This document shows, piece by piece, positions 13,827 to 22,351 of a DNA stretch of 64,000 nucleotides. Each line of letters begins with the position of its first letter. Position 1 is the first letter of the stretch. The translations under genes and the position numbers were made by a program. The notes beneath the pieces were generated by a model, which made no database searches, was not told the DNA's origin, and saw only the letters and a list, made by a program, of their open reading frames with translations. The stretch comes from an uncultured Acidimicrobiales bacterium (GTDB taxonomy: Bacteria; Actinomycetota; Acidimicrobiia; Acidimicrobiales; Bin134), in contig OX638344.1 of assembly GCA_951813555.1 (NCBI GenBank), positions 62,001-126,000 of the forward strand, given 5' to 3'.

Positions 13827-15575
13827 GTGAATGGCGATAGCGCCGAACAGCCCATCCGAATTGAGCCTGAGGAGCCCTGTCCTCCACCAATCGCGCTGCT
13901 GGTGGGATTTCAGGGGGCGGCACTGGTGCTGGCGCCGACGGTGCTGAACGTTGCGATCGCCGTTCGCTCGTCGGGACTCGACGACAGCTATCTGACCTGG
14001 AGCGTGTTCTCCGCCATGGTGATCTGCGGCATCATCACGGCGCTGCAAGCGTCCCACCTGCGGCGTTTCGGCGCCGGCCACGTCGTGCTGGCCTGGCCGG
14101 CGGCGATGTTCATCGCCATCATGGTGGCGACGGTCTCCGCGGCTGGTCTGGCGACTTTTGCCAGCCTGATGATTGTTTGCAGCCTGATGCAGGTCGCGCT
14201 GGCCTGGTGGCTCCCGGCGCTGCGGCGAATCGTCACGCCGACGGTCTCGGGCACGGTGACGATGCTGATCGCCGTCAGCGTGCTGCCCATCGCGTTCGAC
14301 GCAGTCGATGACCTGCCGACCGACGCCCCAACGTCGGCCGGCCCGGTGATCGCCGGAGCAACGTTGCTGGTCTCGGTGATCGTGGCACTGCGGGCCAGCG
14401 GACGCTGGCGCCTGGTCGCGCCGTTCAGCAGCATCCTGGCCGGATGCGCGGTGGCGGCGGCTTTCGGGGTGCTCGACGGCGACCAGATCTCCAGCGCCGG
14501 CTGGTTCGGCATCCCCGATGTGCCGTCCCTCAGCGTCGACCTCACACCGAGCAAGGAATTCTGGGTGCTCTTGCCCTCCTTCGCCGTTCTAACCCTGGTG
14601 CTCGGGCTCAAGACGATCAGCGATGGCGTAGTGATTCAGCAGGGCTCCCGTCGACAGCCCCGGGCAATCGAGTTCCGTCAGATCCAGGGCATGGTCAGCG
14701 TCAACGGCGTCGGCATGCTGCTCGCCGGCCTCACCGGCACGCTGCCGACCATGGCCAACTCCTCATACAGCCTGTCGCTGATCAACCTCACCGGAGTCGC
14801 CGCCCGCCGAGTGGGCGCCGGGGTGGCCATCGTCTCGGTGACGCTGGCCTTGTTCTCCAAGTTCACCGCCGTTTTGTTGACCATTCCCGGACCGGTGCTG
14901 GGCGCCTACCTCATGCTCGCCATGGGCATGCTCTTCGTCAGCGGCTGTCAAACGGTGCTGCGCGACGGCCTCGATTCCCGGCGCATGCTGGTGGTCGCGC
15001 TGGCCAGCGCGTTGGGTTTGGGATTGCACGGGCACCCCCTCCTGCGCGACCTCTTTGGCGATGACTACGGCGAGCTGCTGGGAAGCGGCGTAACGATCGG
15101 CGCCATCGCCGCCATCGCCATGACGCTGCTGGTCGAAGCGATGAGCACGCGCCGCTCCCGCCTCGAGATCACGCTTGACTCCGCCTCGATACCGAAGATC
15201 GACGACTTCCTCGCTCGACTGGCATCCAGGCTCGGATGGAATGAGGTATCCACGCTGCGGCTGCGGTCAGCCGGCGAGGAGACACTGGCCAGCCTGCTGG
15301 CGCAAGAGGACGACGCCGAGGGATTGGAACGGCCACGCCTGAACATCACGGCGCGACCGCAGGCCACGATGGTGGAGCTGGAGTTCGTTGCCACCACCCG
15401 CCAGGAGAACATCGAGGACCAGATGGCGTTCCTGGCCCAAGAGGTCGCCGTGCCTTCAGCAGATGATCTATCCCTGCGACTGCTGCGCTTTCACGCCTCT
15501 ACGGTGCGCCACCAGAAGTACCACGGCGTGGACATCGTGACGGTGCAGGTCGAGGGCAGCGGCTCAGCCAGCTAA
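13827..15575 (+). CDS. NCS2-family xanthine/uracil permease with a C-terminal regulatory-like domain
   Basis: 582 residues. Residues ~25-440 are membrane segments with NCS2 features: a QGAALVLAPTVL first helix region, the GLKTISDGVVIQQGSRR turn and the TMANSSYSLSLINLTGVAARRVG signature (normally N-x-G-x-x-x-x-T-x-V-x-S-R-x-V). It should import a purine or pyrimidine base with a cation. The last ~130 residues are soluble (IPKIDDFLARLASRLGWNEVSTLRLRSAGEETLASLL...) and have the strand-helix look of an RsbW/HATPase-type module, which is not part of ordinary permeases. It lies just outside attR, so it is chromosomal. Confidence 0.8.
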   Translation: MNGDSAEQPIRIEPEEPCPPPIALLVGFQGAALVLAPTVLNVAIAVRSSGLDDSYLTWSVFSAMVICGIITALQASHLRRFGAGHVVLAWPAAMFIAIMVATVSAAGLATFASLMIVCSLMQVALAWWLPALRRIVTPTVSGTVTMLIAVSVLPIAFDAVDDLPTDAPTSAGPVIAGATLLVSVIVALRASGRWRLVAPFSSILAGCAVAAAFGVLDGDQISSAGWFGIPDVPSLSVDLTPSKEFWVLLPSFAVLTLVLGLKTISDGVVIQQGSRRQPRAIEFRQIQGMVSVNGVGMLLAGLTGTLPTMANSSYSLSLINLTGVAARRVGAGVAIVSVTLALFSKFTAVLLTIPGPVLGAYLMLAMGMLFVSGCQTVLRDGLDSRRMLVVALASALGLGLHGHPLLRDLFGDDYGELLGSGVTIGAIAAIAMTLLVEAMSTRRSRLEITLDSASIPKIDDFLARLASRLGWNEVSTLRLRSAGEETLASLLAQEDDAEGLERPRLNITARPQATMVELEFVATTRQENIEDQMAFLAQEVAVPSADDLSLRLLRFHASTVRHQKYHGVDIVTVQVEGSGSAS

Positions 15576-15606
15576 TGGTTGGGCCTGGTCTTTCCAGGCA
15601 GCCGTA

Positions 15607-15870
15607 CTAACGGCGGCGATAGACCTCCCGGCGATGGGCAACTCGAACCACGAGGACCACCAGTTCATCGTCGAGCACTTCGTACACCACCCTGTAGTCG
15701 CCGACGCGTATTCGGCGAAGGCCCCGCAAGTCTCCTTTCAGCGGGTAGCCCGCATGGGGTTGCTCGCCAAGGCGATCGATGGCATACACAATGCGCTCAC
15801 GATCCTGGCGTGCAATCTGCGCCAAGTCGCGGGTCGCGCTGCGCTTGATCCGAACTGAGTATGCGGCCAT
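15607..15870 (-). CDS. RelE/ParE-family toxin
   Basis: 87 residues. YSVRIKRSATRDLAQIARQDRERIVYAIDRLGEQP, then PLKGDLRGLRRIRVGDYRVVYEV and VLVVRVAHRREVYRR: the RelE fold with the Arg and Tyr-rich C-terminal strands that contact ribosomal A-site mRNA. It follows its antitoxin gene by 46 bp, rather wider spacing than usual for such pairs. Expected action is ribosome-dependent mRNA cleavage when antitoxin is lost. Confidence 0.9.
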   Translation of the reverse strand: MAAYSVRIKRSATRDLAQIARQDRERIVYAIDRLGEQPHAGYPLKGDLRGLRRIRVGDYRVVYEVLDDELVVLVVRVAHRREVYRRR

Positions 15871-15916
15871 CGGCTACGGCTTCTGCGCCATCACCAATTC
15901 TCGGAACGCGCTGCAT

Positions 15917-16138
15917 TCAATCCGAATTGAGCACATCATGTCTGACCTGGACCCAATCGAGCACCGGATCGGCTGGATCTCGCAGGCGCTCAAGGGCGAC
16001 CTCGAGATCGTCATAATCCTCCAAATAGCGTTCCAAGGCCTGGCGAATTATGTCAGCCCGACTGCGCTTCAAATCCTCAGCGGCCGCATCTAGCGCCTCA
16101 ACAAGCTCTCTGGGGACTCGGGCGGTGATTTGGCTCAT
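15917..16138 (-). CDS. ribbon-helix-helix antitoxin
   Basis: 73 residues. The N-terminal SQITARVPRELVEALDAAAEDLKRSRADIIRQALERYLE is a ribbon-helix-helix of the CopG type. The acidic C-terminus would wrap the RelE toxin encoded immediately downstream. A palindrome at 16177-16195 upstream of the gene is a likely autoregulatory operator. Confidence 0.9.
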   Translation of the reverse strand: MSQITARVPRELVEALDAAAEDLKRSRADIIRQALERYLEDYDDLEVALERLRDPADPVLDWVQVRHDVLNSD

Positions 16139-16176
16139 GTGGACTCCTTGGTCGACTGGATGTCAATCGAGTTGTT

Positions 16177-16195
16177 TGACATCAATGTAATGTCA
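16177..16195. promoter_or_regulatory. operator palindrome of the RHH/RelE operon
   Basis: TGACAT and ATGTCA form a 6-bp inverted repeat separated by 7 bp, 39 bp upstream of the antitoxin ATG; a further ATGTCAA half site lies near 16159. RHH antitoxins bind such paired sites. Confidence 0.55.
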
Positions 16196-16217
16196 GGTGA
16201 TCCCAATGGCAACAAAC

Positions 16218-16955
16218 TTAGCTGGTGATGGAACCGCCGGCTAAGGGGATGGTTTGGGCAGTCATCCAGGAGGCTTCCTCGGATGCGAGGTAGGCGCACA
16301 GGGCGGCGACGTCTTCGGGAGTGCCCAGACGGCGGGTCGGGATCGCCCTGGCCAGTTGGTCGGTAACCCCGGTGTCGCCGGTGTTCGACATCAGGCCGAG
16401 GGCGATGGAGTTCACCGTGACCCCCGTTTTGGCCACTTCAAGCGCTACCGACCGCAACAGCCCGGCAGCACCGCCTTTGCCCGCCGAATAGGCCGCCACT
16501 CCGATGTTTACGCCGACAGTGCCGGCCCCTGAGACGACGCCGATGACTCGGCCCCAGCCCCGCTCGATCATCCCGGGCAGCACGGCGTGGGTGCAGTTCA
16601 TGACGCCATCGAGGTTGACGGCCAGGGGTCCGGCCCAGTCTCCTGGCTCAGTTTCCGCGAAGGGCTTGACCTGCATCATCTCGGCCCCGCCGTTGCCCGC
16701 GTTGTTGACAAGGATGTCGATGGGCTGATCAGCGATAGCCCCCCGCACCTCGTCGCCGTTCGTGACGTCGAAGGGCAGCGCATCTGCGAACCTCCCGGAG
16801 GCGACAATCTGGTCGGCCACTTCTCCGGCCCGGTCGGCGACAATGTCGTTGACCAAAACGTGGGCACCTTGGGATGCCAGCGTGCGGGCGATCCCAGCAC
16901 CGACGTTCTGGCCCGCGCCGGTTACCAGCGCCGTCCTCTGGTTGAGCTCGAACAT
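16218..16955 (-). CDS. short-chain dehydrogenase/reductase
   Basis: 245 residues with a classical SDR layout: TGAGQNVGAG cofactor loop near residue 12, NNAG near 86, catalytic Ser in VVSGAG and YSAGK (Tyr-x-x-x-Lys) near 155. The ending LASEEASWMTAQTIPLAGGSITS is the usual C-terminus of 3-oxoacyl reductase-like members. It is the last gene of a minus-strand operon after the MaoC-like and acyl-CoA dehydrogenase genes, so a 3-hydroxyacyl or hydroxysteroid-type oxidation in beta-oxidation is plausible. Confidence 0.9.
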   Translation of the reverse strand: MFELNQRTALVTGAGQNVGAGIARTLASQGAHVLVNDIVADRAGEVADQIVASGRFADALPFDVTNGDEVRGAIADQPIDILVNNAGNGGAEMMQVKPFAETEPGDWAGPLAVNLDGVMNCTHAVLPGMIERGWGRVIGVVSGAGTVGVNIGVAAYSAGKGGAAGLLRSVALEVAKTGVTVNSIALGLMSNTGDTGVTDQLARAIPTRRLGTPEDVAALCAYLASEEASWMTAQTIPLAGGSITS

Positions 16956-16986
16956 GAGTGTGGCTCCTTTCGCTCCTAGCCCTTGG

Positions 16987-18261
16987 CTATTTCGGAACTT
17001 CTTGCCATGCCATGTCGTGATAGGGGTCGGGCTCGCGGGGCAGGCCGAGTACCTTCTCGCCGATCACGTTCTTGTTGACTTCGGTGGTTCCCCCCTCGAT
17101 GGTGTTGGCCCGGCTTCGCAGCATTCCCTTGGCGGCATAGGGCATAGCTGCGGCCCAGGCTTCGATGGAGTCTCGCCCGGAGGCGGGCTCACCCGGCATC
17201 CACGCCACCGACGCCATGCCCATGAGGTCGGCGGCGGCCATCTGAAGGGCCTGGTTGAGTTGGCTTTGTTGTACCTTGCCGATGGACGCGGCCGGTCCCG
17301 GCGTTCCTCCTGCTTTGACCGTGGCCCTATCCCGTTCATTGGTCCACGACCGCACCTTTTCCTCGCAATAGATGCGCATCAGCCGGTCTCGCCCGACTCC
17401 GTCGATGCCGGTTTGTCGGACCTGTTGGAGCAGGCTCTCGATCCCCCCTCCCCCAATGCGGTCGACGCCGCCCGATCCCGCTCCGGCCACCATCTGGCGC
17501 TCGCCGGCCAGGGTGGACGCGGCCACCCGCCACCCGTCGTTTTCGGCCCCGACTCGATGGAAATCGGGAACTCGCACCTCTTCAAGCCACACCTCGTTGA
17601 AGTCGATCTCACCGCCGATGTGGCGCAGGGGACGCACCTCGACTCCCGGCAACGACAAGTCGACCAGGAAGTAGGTGATGCCCCGGCGCTTGGGAGCGGA
17701 GGGGTCGGTGCGGGCCAGGCAGATGGCGAATTCAGACTCATGGGCCCAGGTGCTCCACACCTTTTGGCCGGTGAGAATCCACTCGTCGCCGTCGCTCTCG
17801 GCCCGCATGGCCAGCGACGCCAAATCAGAACCGGCGCCGGGCTCGCTGAACATCTGGCACCACCGCTCCTGGTTGGCCACCATGGGCGGAAGAAAGCGGA
17901 GCCGCTGCTCCTCGGTGCCGTGGGCGAACAGCGCCGGGGCCGTGTTGTGCAGCCCGAGCGGGTTCAGCCGTCCCAAGTTGAGCGGGGCGAGCACTGCCTC
18001 GGCCACCCGAGCCTTCACTGGGGGCAGGTCGAGTCCGCCGTATTCGACGGGCCAGGTGGCCACCGCCAGCCCCGAGGCGGCAAAGGTGGGGTACCAGGCC
18101 TCGTAGCCGGCTCGCGGTCGCACCTCTCGGATGGCCCGCCGCCCTCGGGGTGCGGCATCGCGCCACGCCTGGGGGACGTGCTCGGTGACCCATGCTGCCA
18201 CCGCAGCCCGGATTTCCTCGTCGCTGCTGGCTGCGCTTATCGACAACCGCTCGGGGTTCAT
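16987..18261 (-). CDS. acyl-CoA dehydrogenase
   Basis: 424 residues. Signature pieces in order: GLAVATWPVEYGGLDLPP, QMFSEPGAGSDLASL (substrate/FAD loop), DEWILTGQKVWSTWAHESEF, GGEIDFNEVWLEEVRVP, and a C-terminal GGTTEVNKNVIGEKVLGLPREP, typical of the FadE-like dehydrogenases used for branched or steroid side chains. It oxidises an acyl-CoA to the 2,3-enoyl-CoA with FAD. The ATG overlaps the stop of the MaoC-like gene upstream (ATGA). Confidence 0.93.
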   Translation of the reverse strand: MNPERLSISAASSDEEIRAAVAAWVTEHVPQAWRDAAPRGRRAIREVRPRAGYEAWYPTFAASGLAVATWPVEYGGLDLPPVKARVAEAVLAPLNLGRLNPLGLHNTAPALFAHGTEEQRLRFLPPMVANQERWCQMFSEPGAGSDLASLAMRAESDGDEWILTGQKVWSTWAHESEFAICLARTDPSAPKRRGITYFLVDLSLPGVEVRPLRHIGGEIDFNEVWLEEVRVPDFHRVGAENDGWRVAASTLAGERQMVAGAGSGGVDRIGGGGIESLLQQVRQTGIDGVGRDRLMRIYCEEKVRSWTNERDRATVKAGGTPGPAASIGKVQQSQLNQALQMAAADLMGMASVAWMPGEPASGRDSIEAWAAAMPYAAKGMLRSRANTIEGGTTEVNKNVIGEKVLGLPREPDPYHDMAWQEVPK

Positions 18262-19535
18262 TCCGCTGACATTTCCTCGAACCGCACCACCAGCGCGTCG
18301 AGTGCTTCAGCAGCGGTCGTCGCCCTTCCCGGCGGCGTAGGCAGTCGCACTGGGCCATGCTCTCGGCTGGGCAACAAGATCGTGGCGTGGCCAGGGCAGG
18401 TGGTCTCGCCCCGCTGGTTCTCGCCGTAGATGTCGAGGTCGACCGCCGGCGCGCCCTCGTCGTTGAGGTACTTGCGGATCACCGTGCCCCGCATCCAATG
18501 GGTGTCGCCCACGTAGTTGAACCGGCGGAACTGCACGTCGAGGGCGGCCAGCCAAGCGTCGTCGCCCATCCAGTCGGTGCACAGGTGCACCAGCCAGGTC
18601 TCGCGCATCCGGCCGTAGTCGTAGATCGCTGGGTTGCCGGCCCGCCGGGCCCACTCGGGATCCCAGTGGACCCTCTGTTGGACGTCGGGGATGTTGAGAT
18701 CGTCGGGCCGGAAGAACCCCGGCACCCGCTGGCGCTGCTGCACCCCGAGCCGAAGCGCCTTGACCCCGTACAGGCCCATGCCCATACCGGTGTGCCACAC
18801 CACCATGTCGGTCACCCGCATGGGCCCCTTGACCAGCGGAGGCAGCTCGTCTCCCACCTCCACGTCCTCCCACCAGCGGGGCTCGGCCCCCCGGCGGCGC
18901 TCGGCCTCGGTGGCCGCCGCCGCGGCGATCTCAGCGATCTCCTCATCGGTGTAGGGCTCGATCTCGATGCCGTCGTACTTGCCCCCGCCTTCTTCGGCCC
19001 AGCGTTCCACCGCCCCCCGGTCGGTGCGGATCATCAACCGGTACTGGGCCGAAAGCACGGCCTCCTCGGCAGCAAACACCTCCGCGGTCCACTCGTGAAC
19101 AGTGCGGGCCGCAAACTCGCTTTGCTTGTCATGCACACCGACCAGGGCATTCCGCCTGGTCACCCGCATTCCCGGTCGCAACGGTGCCCACCACTCCCGA
19201 TAGCTCCCCGAGTAGTAGGCGTGGGCCCCCTTGAGCGGATCGCCCTTGAGCAGCGCCTTGGTGTCGGCGTCGAGTTTCTGAACCTCGTTCTCCCCGATGA
19301 GGGTGTCGCCCCCGTTCATATTCGGGGAAGCGATCGGCCCTCCCCACACCGTGCCCCCGCCGTAGTCGGGATCGCACCAAAGCGGATTGTCGTCACCGAA
19401 CGACTCCGCCACCTGCCGAAACGCGTCGGTATTGGGCTCGCGATACCACGGAGGCTGAGGATGCGGCTGGGCAATCCCGATCCGAGCCCGCAACCGAGCA
19501 ATAGCCTCATCGTTGATCGCCCCCTCGCTCGGCAC
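18258..19535 (-). CDS. MaoC-like double-hotdog dehydratase
   Basis: 425 residues from GTG 19535. A longer frame runs to 20048 but overlaps the PIN/antitoxin genes antisense; the GTG has a TACAGT box 7 nt upstream (leaderless) and gives the usual family start PSEGAINDEAIARLRARIGI. The N-terminal half contains FRQVAESFGDDNPLWCDPDY, the MaoC/FAS1-like dehydratase motif; the second half has another hotdog with DYGRMRETWLVHLCTDWMGDDAWL. It would hydrate the enoyl-CoA made by the acyl-CoA dehydrogenase encoded next. Confidence 0.82.
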   Translation of the reverse strand: MPSEGAINDEAIARLRARIGIAQPHPQPPWYREPNTDAFRQVAESFGDDNPLWCDPDYGGGTVWGGPIASPNMNGGDTLIGENEVQKLDADTKALLKGDPLKGAHAYYSGSYREWWAPLRPGMRVTRRNALVGVHDKQSEFAARTVHEWTAEVFAAEEAVLSAQYRLMIRTDRGAVERWAEEGGGKYDGIEIEPYTDEEIAEIAAAAATEAERRRGAEPRWWEDVEVGDELPPLVKGPMRVTDMVVWHTGMGMGLYGVKALRLGVQQRQRVPGFFRPDDLNIPDVQQRVHWDPEWARRAGNPAIYDYGRMRETWLVHLCTDWMGDDAWLAALDVQFRRFNYVGDTHWMRGTVIRKYLNDEGAPAVDLDIYGENQRGETTCPGHATILLPSREHGPVRLPTPPGRATTAAEALDALVVRFEEMSAE

Positions 19536-19542
19536 GAATCGG

Positions 19543-19548
19543 ACTGTA
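19543..19548 (-). promoter_or_regulatory. leaderless -10 box of the MaoC/acyl-CoA dehydrogenase operon
   Basis: TACAGT on the minus strand ends 7 nt before GTG 19535; no ribosome-binding sequence intervenes. It decides the start codon chosen for the gene. Confidence 0.45.
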
Positions 19549-19615
19549 TCGAACGACCTGGTCCGACTTGTACCGAAAGAAGCAGTCGAGCGCTTCAACA
19601 AAGGCGAGTGGGTAT

Positions 19616-19643
19616 GTACCACAAGCGTGCTACGCTCTAGGAA
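19616..19643 (+). promoter_or_regulatory. operator and leaderless promoter of the RHH/PIN operon
   Basis: GTACCAC-AAGC-GTGCTAC (19616-19633) is an inverted repeat with one mismatched pair. It overlaps TACGCT (19631-19636), 7 nt ahead of the GTG at 19644. Binding of the antitoxin here would block its own promoter. Confidence 0.5.
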
Positions 19644-19877
19644 GTGAGTGCCACAACCACGGTTCGTCTCAGTGAAGAAGAGCGGGAGTTGCTGGCTGAA
19701 CTCGCTGATATGTACGGCGGCCAATCGGGTGCCATCCGCCAAGGCATCCAACTCCTTGCCCAGCAGAACCGCCGCCAAAAGGCTCTTCGTGAGTTCTTGG
19801 ATGATTGGGCCCAGGAAACAGGCTTGCCGGACCCCGAAGAGGTCGCGGCAATGCGCCACCGCTACTTCAATCAGTGA
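19644..19877 (+). CDS. ribbon-helix-helix antitoxin of a PIN toxin
   Basis: 77 residues from GTG 19644. TTTVRLSEEERELLAELADMYGGQSGAIRQGIQLLAQQ is a ribbon-helix-helix, followed by a helical C-terminus that would bind the toxin. The stop TGA overlaps the GTG of the PIN gene (GTGA), the standard arrangement in VapBC-type pairs. Confidence 0.88.
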   Translation: MSATTTVRLSEEERELLAELADMYGGQSGAIRQGIQLLAQQNRRQKALREFLDDWAQETGLPDPEEVAAMRHRYFNQ

Positions 19878-20254
19878 TCCTCGACGCGGGGCCACTTGTT
19901 GCCATCGACCGCGGCGAGCGCGCCGCACAGTCTTTTCTGTCCGCGTCGTTCGAAACGGGAGCGGTGTTGCACACCACCGCTCCCGTTGTCGCTCAGGTAT
20001 GGCGCGACGGAAGCCAGCAGGCCAGGCTCGCCAAGTTCCTTGGCACAATCGAGGTCCATCACTTCACCATCGTCGACGCCCAGGCTGTAGGAGGGCTGCT
20101 CCGCAGGTCGAACACCTCCGATGTGGTTGACGCTCACCTGGTGGTGCTCGCCCTCCGCCTCTCCGACAGCATCATCACCGCCGACACCCCCGACTTCGCA
20201 TCCCTCACCTCCCCCCTAGGCCCCCAAGCGCCCCGCATACACCACTGGCTGTGA
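19874..20254 (+). CDS. PIN-domain toxin (VapC-like)
   Basis: 126 residues from GTG 19874. VILDAGPLVAIDRGE has the first acidic residue, TSDVVDAHLVVLA and SIITADTPDFASL carry the later Asp residues of the RNase site. At the second acidic position, where AEV is common, the sequence reads PVVAQVWR, so Gln replaces Glu; this is seen in some actinobacterial members but may alter activity. Expected target is RNA, often tRNA. Confidence 0.85.
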   Translation: MILDAGPLVAIDRGERAAQSFLSASFETGAVLHTTAPVVAQVWRDGSQQARLAKFLGTIEVHHFTIVDAQAVGGLLRRSNTSDVVDAHLVVLALRLSDSIITADTPDFASLTSPLGPQAPRIHHWL

Positions 20255-20257
20255 TAC

Positions 20258-21103
20258 CTAAACACCCTCCGAGCCAATGAGTGGCTCCAGGGCGTCGGCC
20301 ATTTCGTGAACGGAGGTGGGGTTGACGGGTGAGAAAGGGTAGAGGATGGCTAGGTCTAGGCCGGCTTCGCGGTATTGCTCGGCTTGAGCGAGGACGTTGT
20401 CGATGGGGTCTTCGACTCGGTAGATGAGGTGGGTTGAGGTGGTGATCTCGGCGGGGTCGCGGCCGATCTCCTCGCAACACTCGTCTAGCCGGGCTCTGAC
20501 CTCGGCGAACTTCTGCACCTCGCCGCCGGGGAAGTTCCAGTGGTCGGCCCACTTCGCCACCAGGGGCATGGTGCGGCGGGGGCCGGCGCCGCCGATGACG
20601 ATGGGCGGGGTGGGTTGCTGAGGGCCTTTGGGCTCGTTGCGGGCGTTGGTGAGAGTGTAGAAGGCGCCCTGGAAGTCGGTGACCGGCTGGCTGAGCAGCG
20701 ACACCACGCACTCCAGGTACTCGGCGAATCGGTCGAAGCGCTCGGCGAGGCTGATCGCGTAGGCGCCGGCCTCCACCTCGTTCCATCCGGCCCCGAGTCC
20801 CAGTTCGAGTCGGCCGTTCGACACGATGTCGAGCGACGAGGCCATGGCGGCGCACAGCGCGGGATGGCGATAGGGAGCGGCGTTGACCATCGACCCGATC
20901 CGGATGCGGTCGGTGGCCTGGGCCAGTGCGCTCAGCGCCACCCACGCCTCCAGACACGGCCCATCCTCGCCGCCGTAGATGGGATAGAAGTGATCGAAGA
21001 TCCAGGCCGACTCATACCGGGGATCGGCGTCGAGCTCCTGCCAAGTCTCCAGCATGAACGACCACTCGATGTTCTGGGGCATGGTCTTGAACGCGAGCTT
21101 CAT
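20258..21103 (-). CDS. LLM-class (bacterial luciferase-like, probably F420-dependent) oxidoreductase
   Basis: 281 residues from ATG 21103, with GGAGG 7 bases ahead; the longer frame upstream is rejected. The TIM-barrel luciferase pattern is clear: ESAWIFDHFYPI, ATDRIRIGSMVNAAPYRHPALCAAMASSLDIVSNGRLELGLGAGWNEVEAGAYAI, and PPIVIGGAGPRRTMPLVAKWADHWNFPGG. In actinobacteria such proteins usually use F420. The gene diverges from the DUF1214-like gene; 74 bp separate the starts. Substrate unknown. Confidence 0.9.
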   Translation of the reverse strand: MKLAFKTMPQNIEWSFMLETWQELDADPRYESAWIFDHFYPIYGGEDGPCLEAWVALSALAQATDRIRIGSMVNAAPYRHPALCAAMASSLDIVSNGRLELGLGAGWNEVEAGAYAISLAERFDRFAEYLECVVSLLSQPVTDFQGAFYTLTNARNEPKGPQQPTPPIVIGGAGPRRTMPLVAKWADHWNFPGGEVQKFAEVRARLDECCEEIGRDPAEITTSTHLIYRVEDPIDNVLAQAEQYREAGLDLAILYPFSPVNPTSVHEMADALEPLIGSEGV

Positions 21104-21177
21104 GGATTGCCTCCGCGGCCTCTTGTTGGCGTACTCGACAAAATTAGAGTGACCGGGAGCTCTAGAAGGGATCATCC

Positions 21178-22344
21178 ATGACAAACGATGCAGCCGCACG
21201 CGAGCGCTTGATGACCGGTGAGGCGTGGAACGACTTCTGCGACACGATGCGAGCGGCTGGGCAGGTGGTGATCGATCGCACCCCCGACGCCGACGAGCAA
21301 GACCGAGTGGAGGGGTTCCGTTACCTGACCCGTATGTCGCTGATGGCCTATATGCGCTGCATCGAGAACCTCCCCCCAATGGAGAAGACGTCGATTTGGG
21401 TGATCCCGCCGCCCATGAAAGGCGGCCAGGGAGTCCAGTCGCCCGACCAGGATCACGTGGTGCAGCCCATCGACTCGGCCAAGCGGTACCGGGTCACCGG
21501 CCAAAGGGGCTCCGCCCCCTACGTCCACATGTCGGCGTGGACCCCGAAGGTGCCCGATTGGGTTGGGGTCGACTCGGTGGGCGACCGGGCCGTCGCCGTG
21601 TTGGAGGAGTTCAATCCGAGTTGGTCGCAGACCCCGTTCACCGCCCTGCTCGACGAGTTCACCGACGGCGCCGGCAACGTTGATTTCGTGCTCTCAGCGG
21701 ACGATCCCGGCGTCGACAACTGGATGCAGGTCGCACCGGAGACCAGGGAGCTGATGATGCGAATTGTCTACGACGACCGCGACGCCCAGTCGTCGCCTCG
21801 GCTGATGATCGAGCCCCTCGAGCCAACTCCGGTGAATCACACGCCGGGCGCGGCCGACATGTCGAAACGGCTGGCCATCGCGGCCCAGATGGTGCTGTCA
21901 GTGCAGTCCGACTACGCCGACTGGACAGACACGCTGATGAACGCCGAGAACCAGTTGCAGCTCACCACCGAGCACTACCTCCGGGTGGGCGGTTCCCCCG
22001 ATGACCGCCACTTCGAATTCGGCTATTGGCGCATCGGCGACGGCGAAGCGCTGGTGGTGGAGTTCAAACCCCCGGTGTGCCGCCACTGGAACTTCCAGCT
22101 GTGCAACCACTGGATGGAGAACCTGGCCAACTACTTCACCGGCCAGGGTTACGCATCGTCCCAAGACGTCGAGGCCGACGCCGACGGAGTGGTGCGGCTC
22201 ATGGTGGCGGCTGAAAAGCAGGCGTCGGGAATCTGGGTGGACACTGCGGGTCGCGACCACGGCGTGATGGGCCTGCGCTTTGTCGAGCACGAGTCGATTC
22301 CGGAGATCTCCACGAAGCTAGTGCGCCTTTCCGATTTAGGCTGA
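21178..22344 (+). CDS. DUF1214-like protein
   Basis: 388 residues without signal peptide or membrane segment. The C-terminal third contains PPVCRHWNFQLCNHWMENLANYF and VWVDTAGRDHGVMGLRFVEHE-like text, resembling the DUF1214 domain (usual pattern YWSVQL.N.W.ES). Two His and a Cys around residue 302 could be metal or catalytic residues, but the family function is unknown. It diverges from the LLM oxidoreductase and converges on the HxD paralogues. Confidence 0.6.
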   Translation: MTNDAAARERLMTGEAWNDFCDTMRAAGQVVIDRTPDADEQDRVEGFRYLTRMSLMAYMRCIENLPPMEKTSIWVIPPPMKGGQGVQSPDQDHVVQPIDSAKRYRVTGQRGSAPYVHMSAWTPKVPDWVGVDSVGDRAVAVLEEFNPSWSQTPFTALLDEFTDGAGNVDFVLSADDPGVDNWMQVAPETRELMMRIVYDDRDAQSSPRLMIEPLEPTPVNHTPGAADMSKRLAIAAQMVLSVQSDYADWTDTLMNAENQLQLTTEHYLRVGGSPDDRHFEFGYWRIGDGEALVVEFKPPVCRHWNFQLCNHWMENLANYFTGQGYASSQDVEADADGVVRLMVAAEKQASGIWVDTAGRDHGVMGLRFVEHESIPEISTKLVRLSDLG

Positions 22345-22351
22345 GCGCTGA

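Noticed and set aside
19536..20048. Long N-terminal extension of the MaoC-like protein
   Set aside because: It lies antisense to the RHH antitoxin and PIN toxin genes, both of which have clear domains and an overlapping start/stop.
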